This document shows positions 16,385 to 26,500 of a stretch of 64,000 nt of DNA, piece after piece. How positions within the stretch are numbered: position 1 is the stretch's first letter; each line of letters starts with the position of its first letter. The notes beneath the pieces were generated by a model. It did not search any database. It saw nothing but the letters and a program-made list of their open reading frames with translations, and had not been told where the DNA came from. The DNA is taken from contig NZ_VZPG01000003.1 in assembly GCF_008801715.1 (NCBI RefSeq), forward strand, positions 62,001 to 126,000, read 5' to 3'. This DNA is from Pseudochrobactrum saccharolyticum. GTDB lineage: Bacteria; Pseudomonadota; Alphaproteobacteria; Rhizobiales; Rhizobiaceae. A program made the position numbers and the translations under genes.

Positions 16385-17197
16385 ATGAAAGATCTACCGG
16401 ATTTCGGCGTGATGCTGGAAACCATGCGACAACGCAAACCCCTCATACAATGCATCACAAATTTTGTGGCGATGAATACGGCTGCCAATGTGGTTCTGGC
16501 TGCCGGTGCATCTCCGGCTATGCTGCATGCGCAGGAAGAAGCGGGGGAGTTTGCAAAATTATGCGGCGCGGTCACAATCAATATCGGCACACTCTCGCCG
16601 CTCTGGGTGCAAGGGATGATTGCTGCAATCACGGCTGCCAATGCGCATAATATTCCGTGGGTTTTTGACCCCGTTGCGCATTTTGCCTCAACTTTCCGCC
16701 GCGATGCTGCTCAAAAACTGCTGGCACTGAAACCAACAATTATTCGCGGTAATGCATCGGAAATTCTGACGCTTGCGGGCTTTTCCGCGCGCGGACAGGG
16801 TGCAGACAGCGGCGATGATGCTGGCGCTGCGCATCATGCGGCTCAAAAAATGGCGCGGGAGCATCAATGTACGGTCGCAGTGACCGGCGCTTATGATCTT
16901 GTGACCGATGGTCAGACAACTCTGCGCATTGACGGCGGCTCGCCACTGATGCCGCAAGTCACAGCTTTGGGCTGTGCACTCACCTGCCTGACCGGTGCTT
17001 TTGTCGCCGCGCATAGGACCTCTGCTCTCGAGGCCTCTGCCGCAGCTCTGGCTATGTATGCTGTGGCCGGAGAGCAGGCGGCCTTGCAGGCAAAAGGCCC
17101 TGCCAGCTTCCAGATAGATTTTATCGATGCGCTATATGCGCTCTCTCCCGCACAATTCCAGTCTCAGGCAAAGGTACAATTCTATGAAACAGTTTGA
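16385..17197 (+). CDS. thiM: Hydroxyethylthiazole kinase
   Basis: A 270-residue kinase that phosphorylates 4-methyl-5-hydroxyethylthiazole for thiamine salvage. Visible family features are QCITNFVAMNTAANVVLAAGASPAM near the N-terminus, WVFDPVAH, IRGNASEI, AVTGAYDLVTDG, and LGCALTCLTGAFVAA in place of the usual TGTGC-LT-L region. The ATG at 16385 follows GGAGGG; an upstream TTG at 16370 is less likely. It is the first gene of thiMED, downstream of a TPP riboswitch, and overlaps thiE by 14 bases. Confidence 0.93.
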   Translation: MKDLPDFGVMLETMRQRKPLIQCITNFVAMNTAANVVLAAGASPAMLHAQEEAGEFAKLCGAVTINIGTLSPLWVQGMIAAITAANAHNIPWVFDPVAHFASTFRRDAAQKLLALKPTIIRGNASEILTLAGFSARGQGADSGDDAGAAHHAAQKMAREHQCTVAVTGAYDLVTDGQTTLRIDGGSPLMPQVTALGCALTCLTGAFVAAHRTSALEASAAALAMYAVAGEQAALQAKGPASFQIDFIDALYALSPAQFQSQAKVQFYETV

Positions 17198-17828
17198 TCT
17201 GTCGCTCTATCTCGTTCTCGACCGCGAGCTTTGCGGCAGTTTGGGTATGGTGAAAACCGCAATCGCAGCAGTGCGCGGCGGTGCCACAATGGTGCAGTTG
17301 CGCGATAAAGACGCCAGCCAGCAGGAGATGCTTGAAACTGCCAAAGCATTGAAAGCGGCGCTTGAAGGCACCAATGCCAAGCTGATTATCAATGATAATA
17401 TTGACGTTGCCATTGCTGTTGGTGCCGATGGTTTGCATATCGGTCAGCATGACGGCTCACCGGAACAGGTGCGGGCAAAGATCGGGGCGGATATGATCCT
17501 TGGTCTGTCGGTGCAGACCGCTGAAATGGCCACCAAAGCGGATAGTGCTGTGGTGGATTATCTCGGCATCGGCCCAGTTTTCCCGACCGCTACCAAAAAG
17601 AACTGCGCGCCTTCCATCGATTTTGACGGGTTGAAACGGGTTTACTCGCAAAACGGCCTGCCAGCTGTGGCAATCGGAGGCATTAAACTGCCGCATGTGG
17701 AGGATGTGCTGGCGACCGGTATTGATGGTCTGGCTGTGGTGTCTGCAATTTGCGGTCAGGAGAGTCCTGAGCAAGAAGCCCGTGCCTTCAATGCGGCGAT
17801 TGCTCATTTCCGTGGAGCAAAGGGCTAA
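17184..17828 (+). CDS. thiE: Thiamine-phosphate synthase
   Basis: A 214-residue TIM-barrel enzyme that joins HMP-pyrophosphate and thiazole phosphate. It shows GGATMVQLRDKDAS, LIINDNIDVAIAVGADGLHIGQHD, YLGIGPVFPTATK and AIGGIKLPHVEDVLATGIDGLAVVSAI, covering the phosphate and substrate loops. The ATG at 17184 lies inside the end of thiM, indicating translational coupling; a longer reading to 17127 lacks a ribosome site. Four bases separate it from thiD. Confidence 0.94.
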   Translation: MKQFDLSLYLVLDRELCGSLGMVKTAIAAVRGGATMVQLRDKDASQQEMLETAKALKAALEGTNAKLIINDNIDVAIAVGADGLHIGQHDGSPEQVRAKIGADMILGLSVQTAEMATKADSAVVDYLGIGPVFPTATKKNCAPSIDFDGLKRVYSQNGLPAVAIGGIKLPHVEDVLATGIDGLAVVSAICGQESPEQEARAFNAAIAHFRGAKG

Positions 17829-17831
17829 GTC

Positions 17832-18671
17832 ATGAAAAATGTTCTTTCTCTCGCCGGTTCCGATCCGTCCGGCGGTGCCGGTATTCAGGCTGATCTGAAA
17901 ACCTTTGCTGCCCGTGGTACTTACGGCATGGCGGCGTTGACAGCACTGACCGCGCAAAACACGCAAGGCGTTTCCGGTGTTTTTCCCGTACCGGCAGATT
18001 TTGTCGCCCAGCAATTGACGATGATTTTCAGTGATGTGCGGGTCGATGCGGTTAAGATCGGCATGATCGTCAATGCGCAAATTTCTGACCGCGTGGCGCA
18101 AGTTTTGCAGGAGCAGCTTGTCAAACAACCGGATTTGCAGATTGTGCTCGATCCGGTGATGATTGCCAAAGGCGGCGCAGCATTGCTCGACCCGCAGGCG
18201 GTGGAAAGTCTGAGGCAGAAATTGCTACCGCTGGCAACTTTGCTGACACCGAACCTGCCGGAAGCGGCAGCATTGCTCGGACAACCGGTCGCGGAAAACC
18301 GTGAGGACATGGAACGCCAAGGTCGTGCTTTGCTGGCTAAAGGTTGCAAAGCCGTGCTGATGAAGGGCGGGCATATGGCAGGTGAATTCTGCCCTGATCT
18401 TTTGCTGAGCAACACACATACAGAATGGTTTGTGGCCGCGCGAATTGAAACGCCGGATACCCACGGCACTGGCTGCACGCTCTCCAGCGCTTTGGCGGCG
18501 GAACTGGCGAAAGGCAATATATTGCCGGATGCAGTGCGCGAGGCCAAAGCCTATCTGTTGCGGGCGATTGGTGCTGCGCATCAGCTTGAAGTCGGCATGA
18601 AAGACGGAAATGGCCGATCAGTCGGCCACGGTCCTGTGTTCCATTCGATTGATCAAATCAGAGCGCCGTGA
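17832..18671 (+). CDS. thiD: Hydroxymethylpyrimidine (phosphate) kinase
   Basis: A 279-residue ribokinase-fold enzyme that phosphorylates HMP and HMP-phosphate. It has SLAGSDPSGGAGIQADLKTF at the N-terminus, VLDPVMIAKGG, LTPNLPEAAALLG, LMKGGH and the anion-hole/catalytic segment DTHGTGCTLSSALAA. It is the last gene of thiMED. No de novo genes (thiC, thiG) accompany it, so this operon is a salvage route under TPP control. Confidence 0.95.
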   Translation: MKNVLSLAGSDPSGGAGIQADLKTFAARGTYGMAALTALTAQNTQGVSGVFPVPADFVAQQLTMIFSDVRVDAVKIGMIVNAQISDRVAQVLQEQLVKQPDLQIVLDPVMIAKGGAALLDPQAVESLRQKLLPLATLLTPNLPEAAALLGQPVAENREDMERQGRALLAKGCKAVLMKGGHMAGEFCPDLLLSNTHTEWFVAARIETPDTHGTGCTLSSALAAELAKGNILPDAVREAKAYLLRAIGAAHQLEVGMKDGNGRSVGHGPVFHSIDQIRAP

Positions 18672-18740
18672 GCCATATTTGGCTCACAAAGGTCGCTCTG
18701 ACACTTTAAAATAGCTGACGACTGAAGGTTTCCTGAGAAA

Positions 18741-19151
18741 TCAGGAAGCCTTCACTTTACGGGCTATCAGCATGCCGATGACCATCGCCGGTACAAAGAT
18801 CAATGTACCGGTTGCGGCTAAGCCCACCGTGGTAATCGCAGGCCCCGGACAAATACCGCCAAGCCCCCAGCCGATGCCGAACAGGATTGCCCCTGTCATC
18901 AGGGATTTGTCGGCTTTACGATTTGCAGGCACATCAAAATCTACGGCGCAGAGCGGTTTCTGACGGGCAAAAACCACGCGATAGCCGATGAAAGTTGTGA
19001 CTACTGCCGCACCCATCACCAGAGCCAGTGACGGATCCCAATTACCGGTAATATCGAGAAAATTCAGCACTTTCTCAGGATTGGCCAGACCGGAAATCAC
19101 CAGCCCCAGCCCGAAGATCAGACCGATAACAAGATTAATCAGAAATGACAT
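18741..19151 (-). CDS. YeeE/YedE-family sulfur transport protein, second half-type
   Basis: A 136-residue membrane protein with about four helices and the conserved segment GIGWGLGGICPGPAIT containing a cysteine. In the BigR operons of Xylella and Agrobacterium two short YeeE/YedE (PmpA/PmpB-like) proteins together form the channel for sulfur compounds. A strong AAAGGAGG ribosome site precedes the start. It is the last gene of the four-gene operon, 12 bases after its partner. The exact cargo (sulfite, sulfide or thiosulfate) is not settled. Confidence 0.9.
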   Translation of the reverse strand: MSFLINLVIGLIFGLGLVISGLANPEKVLNFLDITGNWDPSLALVMGAAVVTTFIGYRVVFARQKPLCAVDFDVPANRKADKSLMTGAILFGIGWGLGGICPGPAITTVGLAATGTLIFVPAMVIGMLIARKVKAS

Positions 19152-19163
19152 GATCGACCTCCT

Positions 19164-19589
19164 TTAACTGACGAGATGGCGCATGATGAAGACGGTGATG
19201 AAACCGGCTGCCATAAACAATGTTGTCGCCAGCAGGGAGCGGGGCGAGAGACGGGAAATACCGCATACACCGTGGCCGGAGGTGCAACCGCTGCCCAAGA
19301 CCGCGCCAAAACCAACCAGCAGACCGGCGCTCATCATCAAGACCGGATCGGATGAGACTGTGATTGTTGGCAGTGCACGGGTGAAAAGCAGATAGAGAAA
19401 AGGTGCGGCCAGTAATCCCAGCACAAAACCGGCACGGGATAAAAAACGATTGTCGCTATAGGGCGGGAAAAGCCTGCTGACAATACCGCTGATACCGGCA
19501 ATCCGGCCTTCAAACAACATCAGCAAGACCGCAGAAAGCCCGATCAGCAATCCGCCGCCAAGAGCAGGCCATGGGGTAAAATTTTCCAT
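19164..19589 (-). CDS. YeeE/YedE-family sulfur transport protein, first half-type
   Basis: A 141-residue membrane protein with about four helices and the signature GSGCTSGHGVCGISRLSPRSLLAT, whose two cysteines are typical of YeeE channels that handle thiosulfate-like compounds. It is encoded 4 bases after the ArsR-type regulator and 12 bases before the second YeeE-like gene, so the pair probably forms one transporter. An AAGGA ribosome site stands upstream. Confidence 0.9.
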   Translation of the reverse strand: MENFTPWPALGGGLLIGLSAVLLMLFEGRIAGISGIVSRLFPPYSDNRFLSRAGFVLGLLAAPFLYLLFTRALPTITVSSDPVLMMSAGLLVGFGAVLGSGCTSGHGVCGISRLSPRSLLATTLFMAAGFITVFIMRHLVS

Positions 19590-19593
19590 GATG

Positions 19594-19935
19594 TTATGTC
19601 CTTATATCCGGTGCACAAAACAACTGGTGCATGGTGGCGATGAAGATTTTCACCCGCTCATCGGCCAGAGAATAGAACACGGCTTTGCCTTCTTTACGGG
19701 CGCTGATCAGTCCGGCAGCGCGCAATTCTGCCAGCTGCTGCGACAGGCCGGGCTGGCGGATGCCGAGCATATCTTCAAGCTGGCGCACAGACAGTTCACC
19801 CTCAACCAAAGCGCAGGTCACCTGCAAACGATCAGGATTGGACATTTTTTTCAGAAAGGCGGAAGCCTCGGTCACCCGTGCACGCAGCTCATTGGCGTCA
19901 GGTGCTGTGACTTCAGTTGGTATAATATCAGACAT
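19594..19935 (-). CDS. bigR: ArsR-family sulfide/redox repressor BigR
   Basis: A 113-residue winged-helix regulator. Its two cysteines, C41 (VTCALVEGE) and C107 (HQLFCAPD), match the redox pair of BigR/SqrR/YgaV, which form a disulfide or persulfide bridge on exposure to reactive sulfur and release DNA. The recognition helix region is LGIRQPGLSQQLAELRAAGLI. The ATG at 19935 follows GGGAG and sits just after the stop of the metallo-hydrolase gene; an earlier in-frame start would overlap that gene. It should repress its own operon through an AT-rich site in front of it. Confidence 0.92.
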   Translation of the reverse strand: MSDIIPTEVTAPDANELRARVTEASAFLKKMSNPDRLQVTCALVEGELSVRQLEDMLGIRQPGLSQQLAELRAAGLISARKEGKAVFYSLADERVKIFIATMHQLFCAPDIRT

Positions 19936-19937
19936 GT

Positions 19938-20816
19938 TCACTCCCACGGCGCGCCGTCAAAACGCCCGAGCGGGATTTTGATATAGCGCTGTCCGTTATC
20001 TTCAGGCTCCGGCAAACGTCCGCCGCGAATATTCACCTGCAAGGCATGGAGCATCAGTTTGGGGATCGGCAAAGTTGCATCCCGTGCCTGACGGGCGGTC
20101 ACGAAACTCGCCTCATCACGGTAGCGGCTGAGATGAATATTATCCTGCAATTGTTCACCAATGCGGGATTCCCAACGGGCTTCGCGGCCGTTCGGCCGGT
20201 AATCATGACCGGTAAACAGGCGCGTATCTTCTGGTAATTGCAGAATGGTCTGAATGCTGTTCCACAATGCTGTGGCATTGCCGCCGGGGAAATCGGCACG
20301 CGCTGTACCGCCATCGGGCATGAACAATGTATCATGGATGAAAGCGGCATCGCCGATCACATAAGTGACCGAAGCCAGAGTATGGCCGGGGGAATGGATC
20401 ACACGGGCATCGAGATTGCCGACTTTAAATGTCTCGCCATCTTCAAACAGATGATCCCATTGCGAACCGTCACAGGCCAGATCCGGCCAGTTATAGATTT
20501 CGCACCAGATTTTCTGCACTTGTCTGACTTCAGCGCCGATAGCAGTCGGTGCGCCGGTGCGGGTGTGCAGGTAATGGGCGGCAGAAAGGTGATCGGCATG
20601 GGGATGCGTGTCGAGAATACGCACCAGCCGGTAGCTGCGGCGTGCAATATAGTCCAGCATCTCATCAGCATGATTGGTGGCAGTCTGGCCGGATTTCTCA
20701 TCATATTCCAGCACGGGATCAATAATCACGCAGTCCAGTGTTTCAGGATCGGCAACAACATATTGAACCGAGCCGGTACGCTGATCGTAAAATGCGGCAA
20801 TGTCTGGTTTCTGCAT
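19938..20816 (-). CDS. blh: Blh-type persulfide dioxygenase (metallo-beta-lactamase fold)
   Basis: A 292-residue metallo-hydrolase of the ETHE1/Blh group that oxidises glutathione persulfide to sulfite, detoxifying sulfide in the cytoplasm. The metal ligands appear in THPHADH (about 75), HSPGHT and TGHDY, with DTLF between them. It is the first gene of the operon blh-bigR-yeeE-yeeE. The rhodanese-like domain fused to some homologues is absent. The promoter region upstream is AT-rich, with palindromic AAATATATTT, consistent with BigR control. Confidence 0.92.
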   Translation of the reverse strand: MQKPDIAAFYDQRTGSVQYVVADPETLDCVIIDPVLEYDEKSGQTATNHADEMLDYIARRSYRLVRILDTHPHADHLSAAHYLHTRTGAPTAIGAEVRQVQKIWCEIYNWPDLACDGSQWDHLFEDGETFKVGNLDARVIHSPGHTLASVTYVIGDAAFIHDTLFMPDGGTARADFPGGNATALWNSIQTILQLPEDTRLFTGHDYRPNGREARWESRIGEQLQDNIHLSRYRDEASFVTARQARDATLPIPKLMLHALQVNIRGGRLPEPEDNGQRYIKIPLGRFDGAPWE

Positions 20817-20840
20817 TTTTTACCTGCTTTCATTATCTAT

Positions 20841-20876
20841 TTCATTAAATATATTTGATTGCAAAAAAATGCAATC
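20841..20876. promoter_or_regulatory. Candidate BigR operator/promoter
   Basis: The AT-rich region just upstream of blh contains the perfect 10-base palindrome AAATATATTT (20847-20856) and the inverted pair GATTGCA/TGCAATC. Known BigR boxes are AT-rich palindromes overlapping the promoter, so this is the likely operator. The exact bases are not certain. Confidence 0.45.
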
Positions 20877-20903
20877 ATTAAAATCTAAATATTTAAAGGT
20901 AAT

Positions 20904-20939
20904 AAAAAAGCCGCCCTGAAGTTCAGAGCGGCTTTTTTT
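20904..20939 (-). terminator. Rho-independent terminator of the Tim44-like gene
   Basis: The stem is GCCGCCCTGAA with TTCAGAGCGGC (one mismatch), flanked by A-run and T-run. It lies 17 bases past the stop of the minus-strand Tim44-like gene. Confidence 0.88.
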
Positions 20940-20956
20940 AGTTTATAAATCTGGCC

Positions 20957-22021
20957 TTATGCAGCCTGAATTGCGGAAAGTTTCCACTCTTCTATGCGGC
21001 CATTGGCAGGACGGACAAATGTCCAGACTTCAGTGCTTTCCGAAATCTCCATGCTTTCGCCTTCAGCCAGTTCGCCGGTATTGCGGTCTGCAAGATAGTC
21101 GATGCTTTCATAACGAATGGCAACGGTGGCGTAATCCTTGCCTTCTTCGCTCCAGCCTTCCGACACATCACCCTGCAGCAATTTCACATCGCTGACATGG
21201 TTGCGCAGGCCGTTGGTAGCGTTCTCGCCAAGTTCTTCCGCCAGATAAGACATGGCTTCCGGTGTTGTCAGCTGACGCAGTGTGCCGTAATTTTCCTGAC
21301 CATAGGCAGTCTGGACTTCGGTCAGCATTTTTTCAAAATGCTCCAGATCTTCCTGTGAAACAGTCAGAGGCTTTTCTTCTACAGCAGGCTGCATCATGCT
21401 TGCAGCTGCACCCGAACTTGTATTGGCGCCAAATCCGGCTGATGGCACAGAGGTTGAAGACCGTGCATGTGTGTTGTCATCGCGCTTACCAAACTGCGCA
21501 CCCAGATTCTGCATCGGATTAACACGATTTGCTCCAGCAGCATTACCGGCACCGGCAGCAGCTGTTGCAGGTTTATTGCGGTTGGCGAAGAAGCGCATGG
21601 CCAGCATGGCCAGACCTGCGAACAGGGCAACCTGCAGGATCAGGCCGAGGAAACCGGCCATACCGCCCAGACCATTGCCCAGCAGCATACCGATCAGACC
21701 GCCGACCAGCAGGCCGCCCAGCATGGAGCGGCCGAAATTATTGAAGAAACCAGGCTTTGCTGCATTGGCAGCCGCCGCACCCTGTGCAGGGCGGGTCTGC
21801 GCACCGGTATTCGGAGTCATGGAACGTTCAATCGGCGCAGCAGTATTTGGTGCAGTCTGCGTTGGTGCAGGTGCCTGATAGGTCTTGCTGCCGCGGCTGC
21901 CGAAGCTGCTGCCACCACCCGCACGTCTGGCATCGGCAATATCCATCGCCGAAAGCGATACAACGAGCGCCAGTCCCAATGCGACTGTGAACTGACTTAA
22001 ACGTGAGGTGGCACGCAACAT
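20957..22021 (-). CDS. Exported Tim44-like domain protein
   Basis: A 354-residue protein. A signal sequence (about 1-31) is followed by a low-complexity stretch (Gly/Ser, then Ala/Pro/Thr/Gln), a glycine-rich double hydrophobic helix (about 90-145), another linker, and a C-terminal Tim44-like domain (about 215-354) with YLAEELGENATNG and EVWTFVRP. Bacterial Tim44-domain proteins are membrane-associated and of unclear function. The ATG at 22021 follows TCAGGAGA; an earlier ATG at 22054 lacks a site. It is transcribed alone with its own terminator. Confidence 0.88.
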   Translation of the reverse strand: MLRATSRLSQFTVALGLALVVSLSAMDIADARRAGGGSSFGSRGSKTYQAPAPTQTAPNTAAPIERSMTPNTGAQTRPAQGAAAANAAKPGFFNNFGRSMLGGLLVGGLIGMLLGNGLGGMAGFLGLILQVALFAGLAMLAMRFFANRNKPATAAAGAGNAAGANRVNPMQNLGAQFGKRDDNTHARSSTSVPSAGFGANTSSGAAASMMQPAVEEKPLTVSQEDLEHFEKMLTEVQTAYGQENYGTLRQLTTPEAMSYLAEELGENATNGLRNHVSDVKLLQGDVSEGWSEEGKDYATVAIRYESIDYLADRNTGELAEGESMEISESTEVWTFVRPANGRIEEWKLSAIQAA

Positions 22022-22239
22022 ATGTGTCTCCTGAAAAAAGTGCTTTGGCTGCATATAGGAACGGGATTTTTCAATTGTAAGTGTTTGCCATAAGAAAATC
22101 CTATGATTTACAAGAATTTATTCAGTCAGGTGAACATAGGCAGCTATGCACTTTTAAAATGCGGCGCTGCATTGATTTTTGTAACCGGCCCGTCGCATAG
22201 TCATCGCAAAGACTTTAACCTGACTTTTCAGGAGCTGAT

Positions 22240-23541
22240 TTGACCTATCGCTTTATTCACGCGGCGGATATCCATCTGGATTCACCGCTGCGCTCACTGG
22301 CTTTGCGCAATCAGGAACTCGCGGTGCTGATCGGCAATGCGACCCGACGTGCTTTTGAACGCATTATCGATCTGGCGTTGAGTGAACGCGTGAATGCACT
22401 GCTGATTGCCGGTGATCTTTATGACGGCGACCAGACTTCGATGAAAACTGCACGTTTTCTGGCAGAACAGCTGCGCCGTCTGGATCAGGCGGGGATTGAT
22501 GTTTTCATCATTCGCGGCAATCACGATGCGCTGTCGAAAATTACCAAAGAGCTGACCCTGCCGGAGCGGGTGCAGATTTTTGACCGCAAAGCCCGCGCGA
22601 TAACTGTTTCAGCGCCGGATCATTCTCAGCCGGTGGTTATTCACGGTTTGAGTTTTGCCAAACCCCATGCGCCGGACAGCCTGTTGCCTCATTACGGATT
22701 GCCGGTTAGCGGAGCGGTGAATATCGGGCTGATGCATACCAGCCTCAATGGTGCCGAAGGGCATGATCTTTATGCGCCGGTCAGCGTTAATGATCTGCAA
22801 TCGCATGGTTTTCATTATTGGGCGCTTGGTCATATTCATAAGCGCACGGTCTATGCACCGACTAGTCATTATAACAGCACGGTAGTAATGGCGGGTAATC
22901 CGCAAGGACGTGATATTAATGAGGCCGGTGCGAAATCCGTAACGCTTGTGACGGTGACTGATGATGGCACTGTGCAGACAGAAGAGCGGCTGACATCAAT
23001 CGCGCAATTTGAACGGGTGAGTGTTGATGTCTCGGCTTGCGAGGATTGGCGTGCTGTGATTGCGGTAGTGCATGAGGCGCTGGAAGCTAAGCGCGAAGCG
23101 ACTGCAAGCGAACAGCTCGTCGCCCGTCTGCATCTGACTGGCACGACACTTCTGGCATGGCAGATGCGCCGTGACCATGATCTGCTGCTGACTGAGGCCG
23201 AGGACAGGGCAGCGCAAATTGGCGACTGCTGGATTGAAAAGCTCGAGCTTGAATGCACTCCGCCACGCAAAATACAGAAAAGCGAAGGTGCTCTGACCGT
23301 TGATCCGCTGCTGGAACTGGGCAGATTGATTGCCGATGAGCTGGCCGCCTCTAAACATTTCCAAAGCGGTCTTGCAGAGCAGATGGATGCTCTGGTGAGA
23401 AGATTGCCAGCTGAGATGCGCAATGTTTTCGGCGGCGATGAAGCACAGGCACAGGCTCTGATTGCTGATTTATTGCAAAAAGGCAGTGAGGATGTGCTGG
23501 CAGAATTGAGTGCGGACGCACAGGCAGAGGAACAGGCATAA
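22240..23541 (+). CDS. YhaO/SbcD-like DNA repair phosphoesterase
   Basis: A 433-residue metallophosphatase of the Mre11/SbcD fold. The metal-binding motifs are in order: HAADIHLDS (8-16), AGDLYDG, RGNHDA, and the late GHIHK. The C-terminal half is divergent, as in the YhaO group. TTG is taken as start, with an AGGAGC site before it. The stop overlaps the ATG of the ATPase gene (TAATG), so the two are coupled and should form a nuclease-ATPase complex acting on DNA ends. Confidence 0.9.
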   Translation: MTYRFIHAADIHLDSPLRSLALRNQELAVLIGNATRRAFERIIDLALSERVNALLIAGDLYDGDQTSMKTARFLAEQLRRLDQAGIDVFIIRGNHDALSKITKELTLPERVQIFDRKARAITVSAPDHSQPVVIHGLSFAKPHAPDSLLPHYGLPVSGAVNIGLMHTSLNGAEGHDLYAPVSVNDLQSHGFHYWALGHIHKRTVYAPTSHYNSTVVMAGNPQGRDINEAGAKSVTLVTVTDDGTVQTEERLTSIAQFERVSVDVSACEDWRAVIAVVHEALEAKREATASEQLVARLHLTGTTLLAWQMRRDHDLLLTEAEDRAAQIGDCWIEKLELECTPPRKIQKSEGALTVDPLLELGRLIADELAASKHFQSGLAEQMDALVRRLPAEMRNVFGGDEAQAQALIADLLQKGSEDVLAELSADAQAEEQA

Positions 23542-26500
23542 TGCGGATTAATCGTCTGGATCTCACCCGCTATGGCCGCTTTACCGATCATGTGCTGGAT
23601 TTTGGTGCGGCAGATCAGGGCAAACCTGATTTGCATATTATTTACGGGCCGAATGAAGCGGGAAAATCAACCACATTTTCGGCGCTGCTCGATCTGCTCT
23701 TCGGTATTGAACATAAGAGCCGCTATGATTTTCTGCATTCATATTCAGCGATGAAAATCGGCGCTTCCCTGCAATTGCAGGGCGCAACGCAGGAACTTGT
23801 GCGCACCAAAGCGCGCAATAACAGTCTGAGTGATCCGGCTGGCCGCGTTTTGCCGGAAACACTGATTTCCGACGAATTAGGCGATATTGATCGTAATGCC
23901 TATCGCATGATGTTCTCGCTGGACGATGACACATTGGAAGAAGGCGGTGATGCGATCCTTGCCAGCAAGGGTAATCTTGGTGAATTGCTGTTTTCGGCCA
24001 GTGCCGGTCTTGCGGGCATCAGCCAGAATCTCAATTTGCTGCGCAGCCGCGCTGATCAGTTCTATCGTTCCGGTGCGCGTACAGGCGGGCTGGTTGATCT
24101 CAATGCACAATTGAAAGAGCTTGAAACCGCGAAGGCCGAGCTGGATGCGAAAAGCTCGGCACAAAGCTATGGCAAATTGAGTGACAGTTTCCGGCAGGCC
24201 GAGGCGGAATATCAGCAGGCGCTGACTGCGCATGGGCAGATAAGAGGCCGCATTGCAGAGATTGAGGCTATGCTCAATGCGCTGCCGCATTATCACCGGC
24301 TGCATCGCCTGCGTGAAGAACTGACTGCTTTTGCAGATATTCCGGCGGTGCCTGCCGGTTTTGCCGATGAGCAGCCACGATTGATGATCGATGATGCGGA
24401 ACTGCGCGTTCGTGTTGAAAATCAGGCAGCAGAGATAGCGCGGCTGGAACGGGAAATTGCGGAAATCCATCCTGATGAAAATGCGCTGAACCTCGCCGGC
24501 ACTGCCGGACAGTTACAGGCATTACAGGCACGATTTGTGACAGCAGAAAAGGATCTGCCGGAGCGGGAAGCTGCGTTACATGCTGAGCAACATAAAATTG
24601 AGGCGTTGCTGATCCGTCTGGGACGGGATATCAAAACTGATCCCCGCGCATTGCTTATCAATATTCAGACAGAAACGGCATTGCGCAGCCTGATTGAGCA
24701 GCGCTCCGGTATTACGGCAGCTTTGCAAATGACTGGCAAGGAATTGGCTGCTGCGGAAGAGCGGCTGAAACTTGCGCAGGATAAGTTGAAGCAAAGCGGC
24801 ATCACGCAGGCACATTGCGATCCTGCATCAATGCGCTACCTGCATGATATGCTGAACCGTTTGCGCAGTGAGGATTTGAGCAATTCTTTGCGACTGGCCG
24901 ATCAGGCTGCACGGGAAGAAGAAGCGCAACTGCATGAAATCTGGCAGGCACTGCCTTATCGTCAACATGATTTTGAGACTGATCTGAAACTACTTGCCGC
25001 CTTGGCGGTGCCGGATGTGGCGGAAGTGGAAGCCGCAGGGCGGGAGATGCAGGTTCTGCACAACCGCTGGCAACAGGCACAGGATAATCAGGCTCAAAAC
25101 ATCGATGAAATGGTGCAATTGCGCGCGCAATTACAAGCAGTACAGCAAAATAGTCTGGTGATTACGCAGGAACAGGCAGCAGAGCTGCGCCAAAATCGCA
25201 ATGCCGCATGGCAGCAGCATCGTAAAAGCCTGAGCAGTGAAAGTGCAGATGCGTTTGAGCAATATCTGACGCAAGACGATCAGGCCGTGCATAACAGGCT
25301 GACACAAGCGGCGGAATTTGCCCGCGCCATGCAATTGCGGGAACGGCTTGCTGTGCTTGAGGCACAGAACCTCCATCTTCAAAATTCCGGTGCCGCGGCG
25401 CAGGCGGAATTGCAGGCGGTGGAAGCGCGTCTCGCTATATGGCAGCAACAGCTTGTACCGGTCTGCAAAGAGAACCTAACAGCGGGCAGTTTATTGCGTT
25501 GGATGGAGAAGCGTGAAGCTTTACTACAAAAACGTCAGCTTTGGTTGCGCGCCTGCCGGTCACGTGATGAAAAGCTGGTACAGATCAGGCAAGCGGAAAC
25601 TGATCTGACTACGGCACTACAACAGGTCGGCGTGGCTGTTGCGGAAACTGATTTGCGTGCACTTCAAACGCAGGCAACGGTGCTGCATGAGAGTTTTCAG
25701 CTTTATGCCGGTTTGCAAGCTGAACTGGCGGAGCGGGAGCAGGAATTGCACCGTCGTCATAAAGATGCCGACGAGATTCAGACACAGGATGCGCAGTGGC
25801 AGAAAGACTGGGCAAGCACTTGTCAGGCCACATGGCTGGGGCAGGCGGATGCAGTTCCGGCGCTGGATGAGGTGCGCGAAATTCTGAACCTGATGGCAGA
25901 ACTGGCTCCGGCACTTGAGCGCAGTCATGATCTGGCGCAGCGTATCCATGCGATGCACGACGATCAGGCAGCCTATCGCCGTGAGACGGAAGCTTTGGCG
26001 AAGCGTCTTGGTCTGCCTGTGCAGACTTCAGCGGGCGTAGGGATCCCGGTCGCCGAGCTGGCTCTGCATAGCGCACAGCGCATTCGTAAAGCAGAAGAAG
26101 AACACAAAAAACTGCAAGAGCTGCAAGGTCGTCTGGCGGAAGCGGAACAGCACAGGCTGCAATTGAACCAGAAAGCCAGTGAGCTGAATGCCAGAAAGCA
26201 GGCAATGCTCACGCAATTGCAGGCGGATACGCTGGAAGATGCCGGTTTTAAAATTCAGGCCGGTGCTAAAAAAACGCAGCTGGAGCAAGTGCTGACGGAT
26301 GAAGAGCAAACGATTATCCATTTGCTGAAACTGGCAAATCCGGCAGAAGCTGAAGACGTACTGGCGCAAGCCGACAGTGCTGAGCTCAAAGAACAATTGC
26401 TGGGTCTGCGTGAACAGGATGAGGCACAGGACCGGCATAAACAGGAACAATATCGCCTGAAAATGCAGGCTGAGCAGCTTTTGTGTGAGGCACAGGCCGG

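Noticed and set aside
22869-23636. 255-codon minus-strand frame across the YhaO-YhaN junction
   Set aside because: Serine- and arginine-rich product typical of antisense shadows; both plus-strand genes are well supported.
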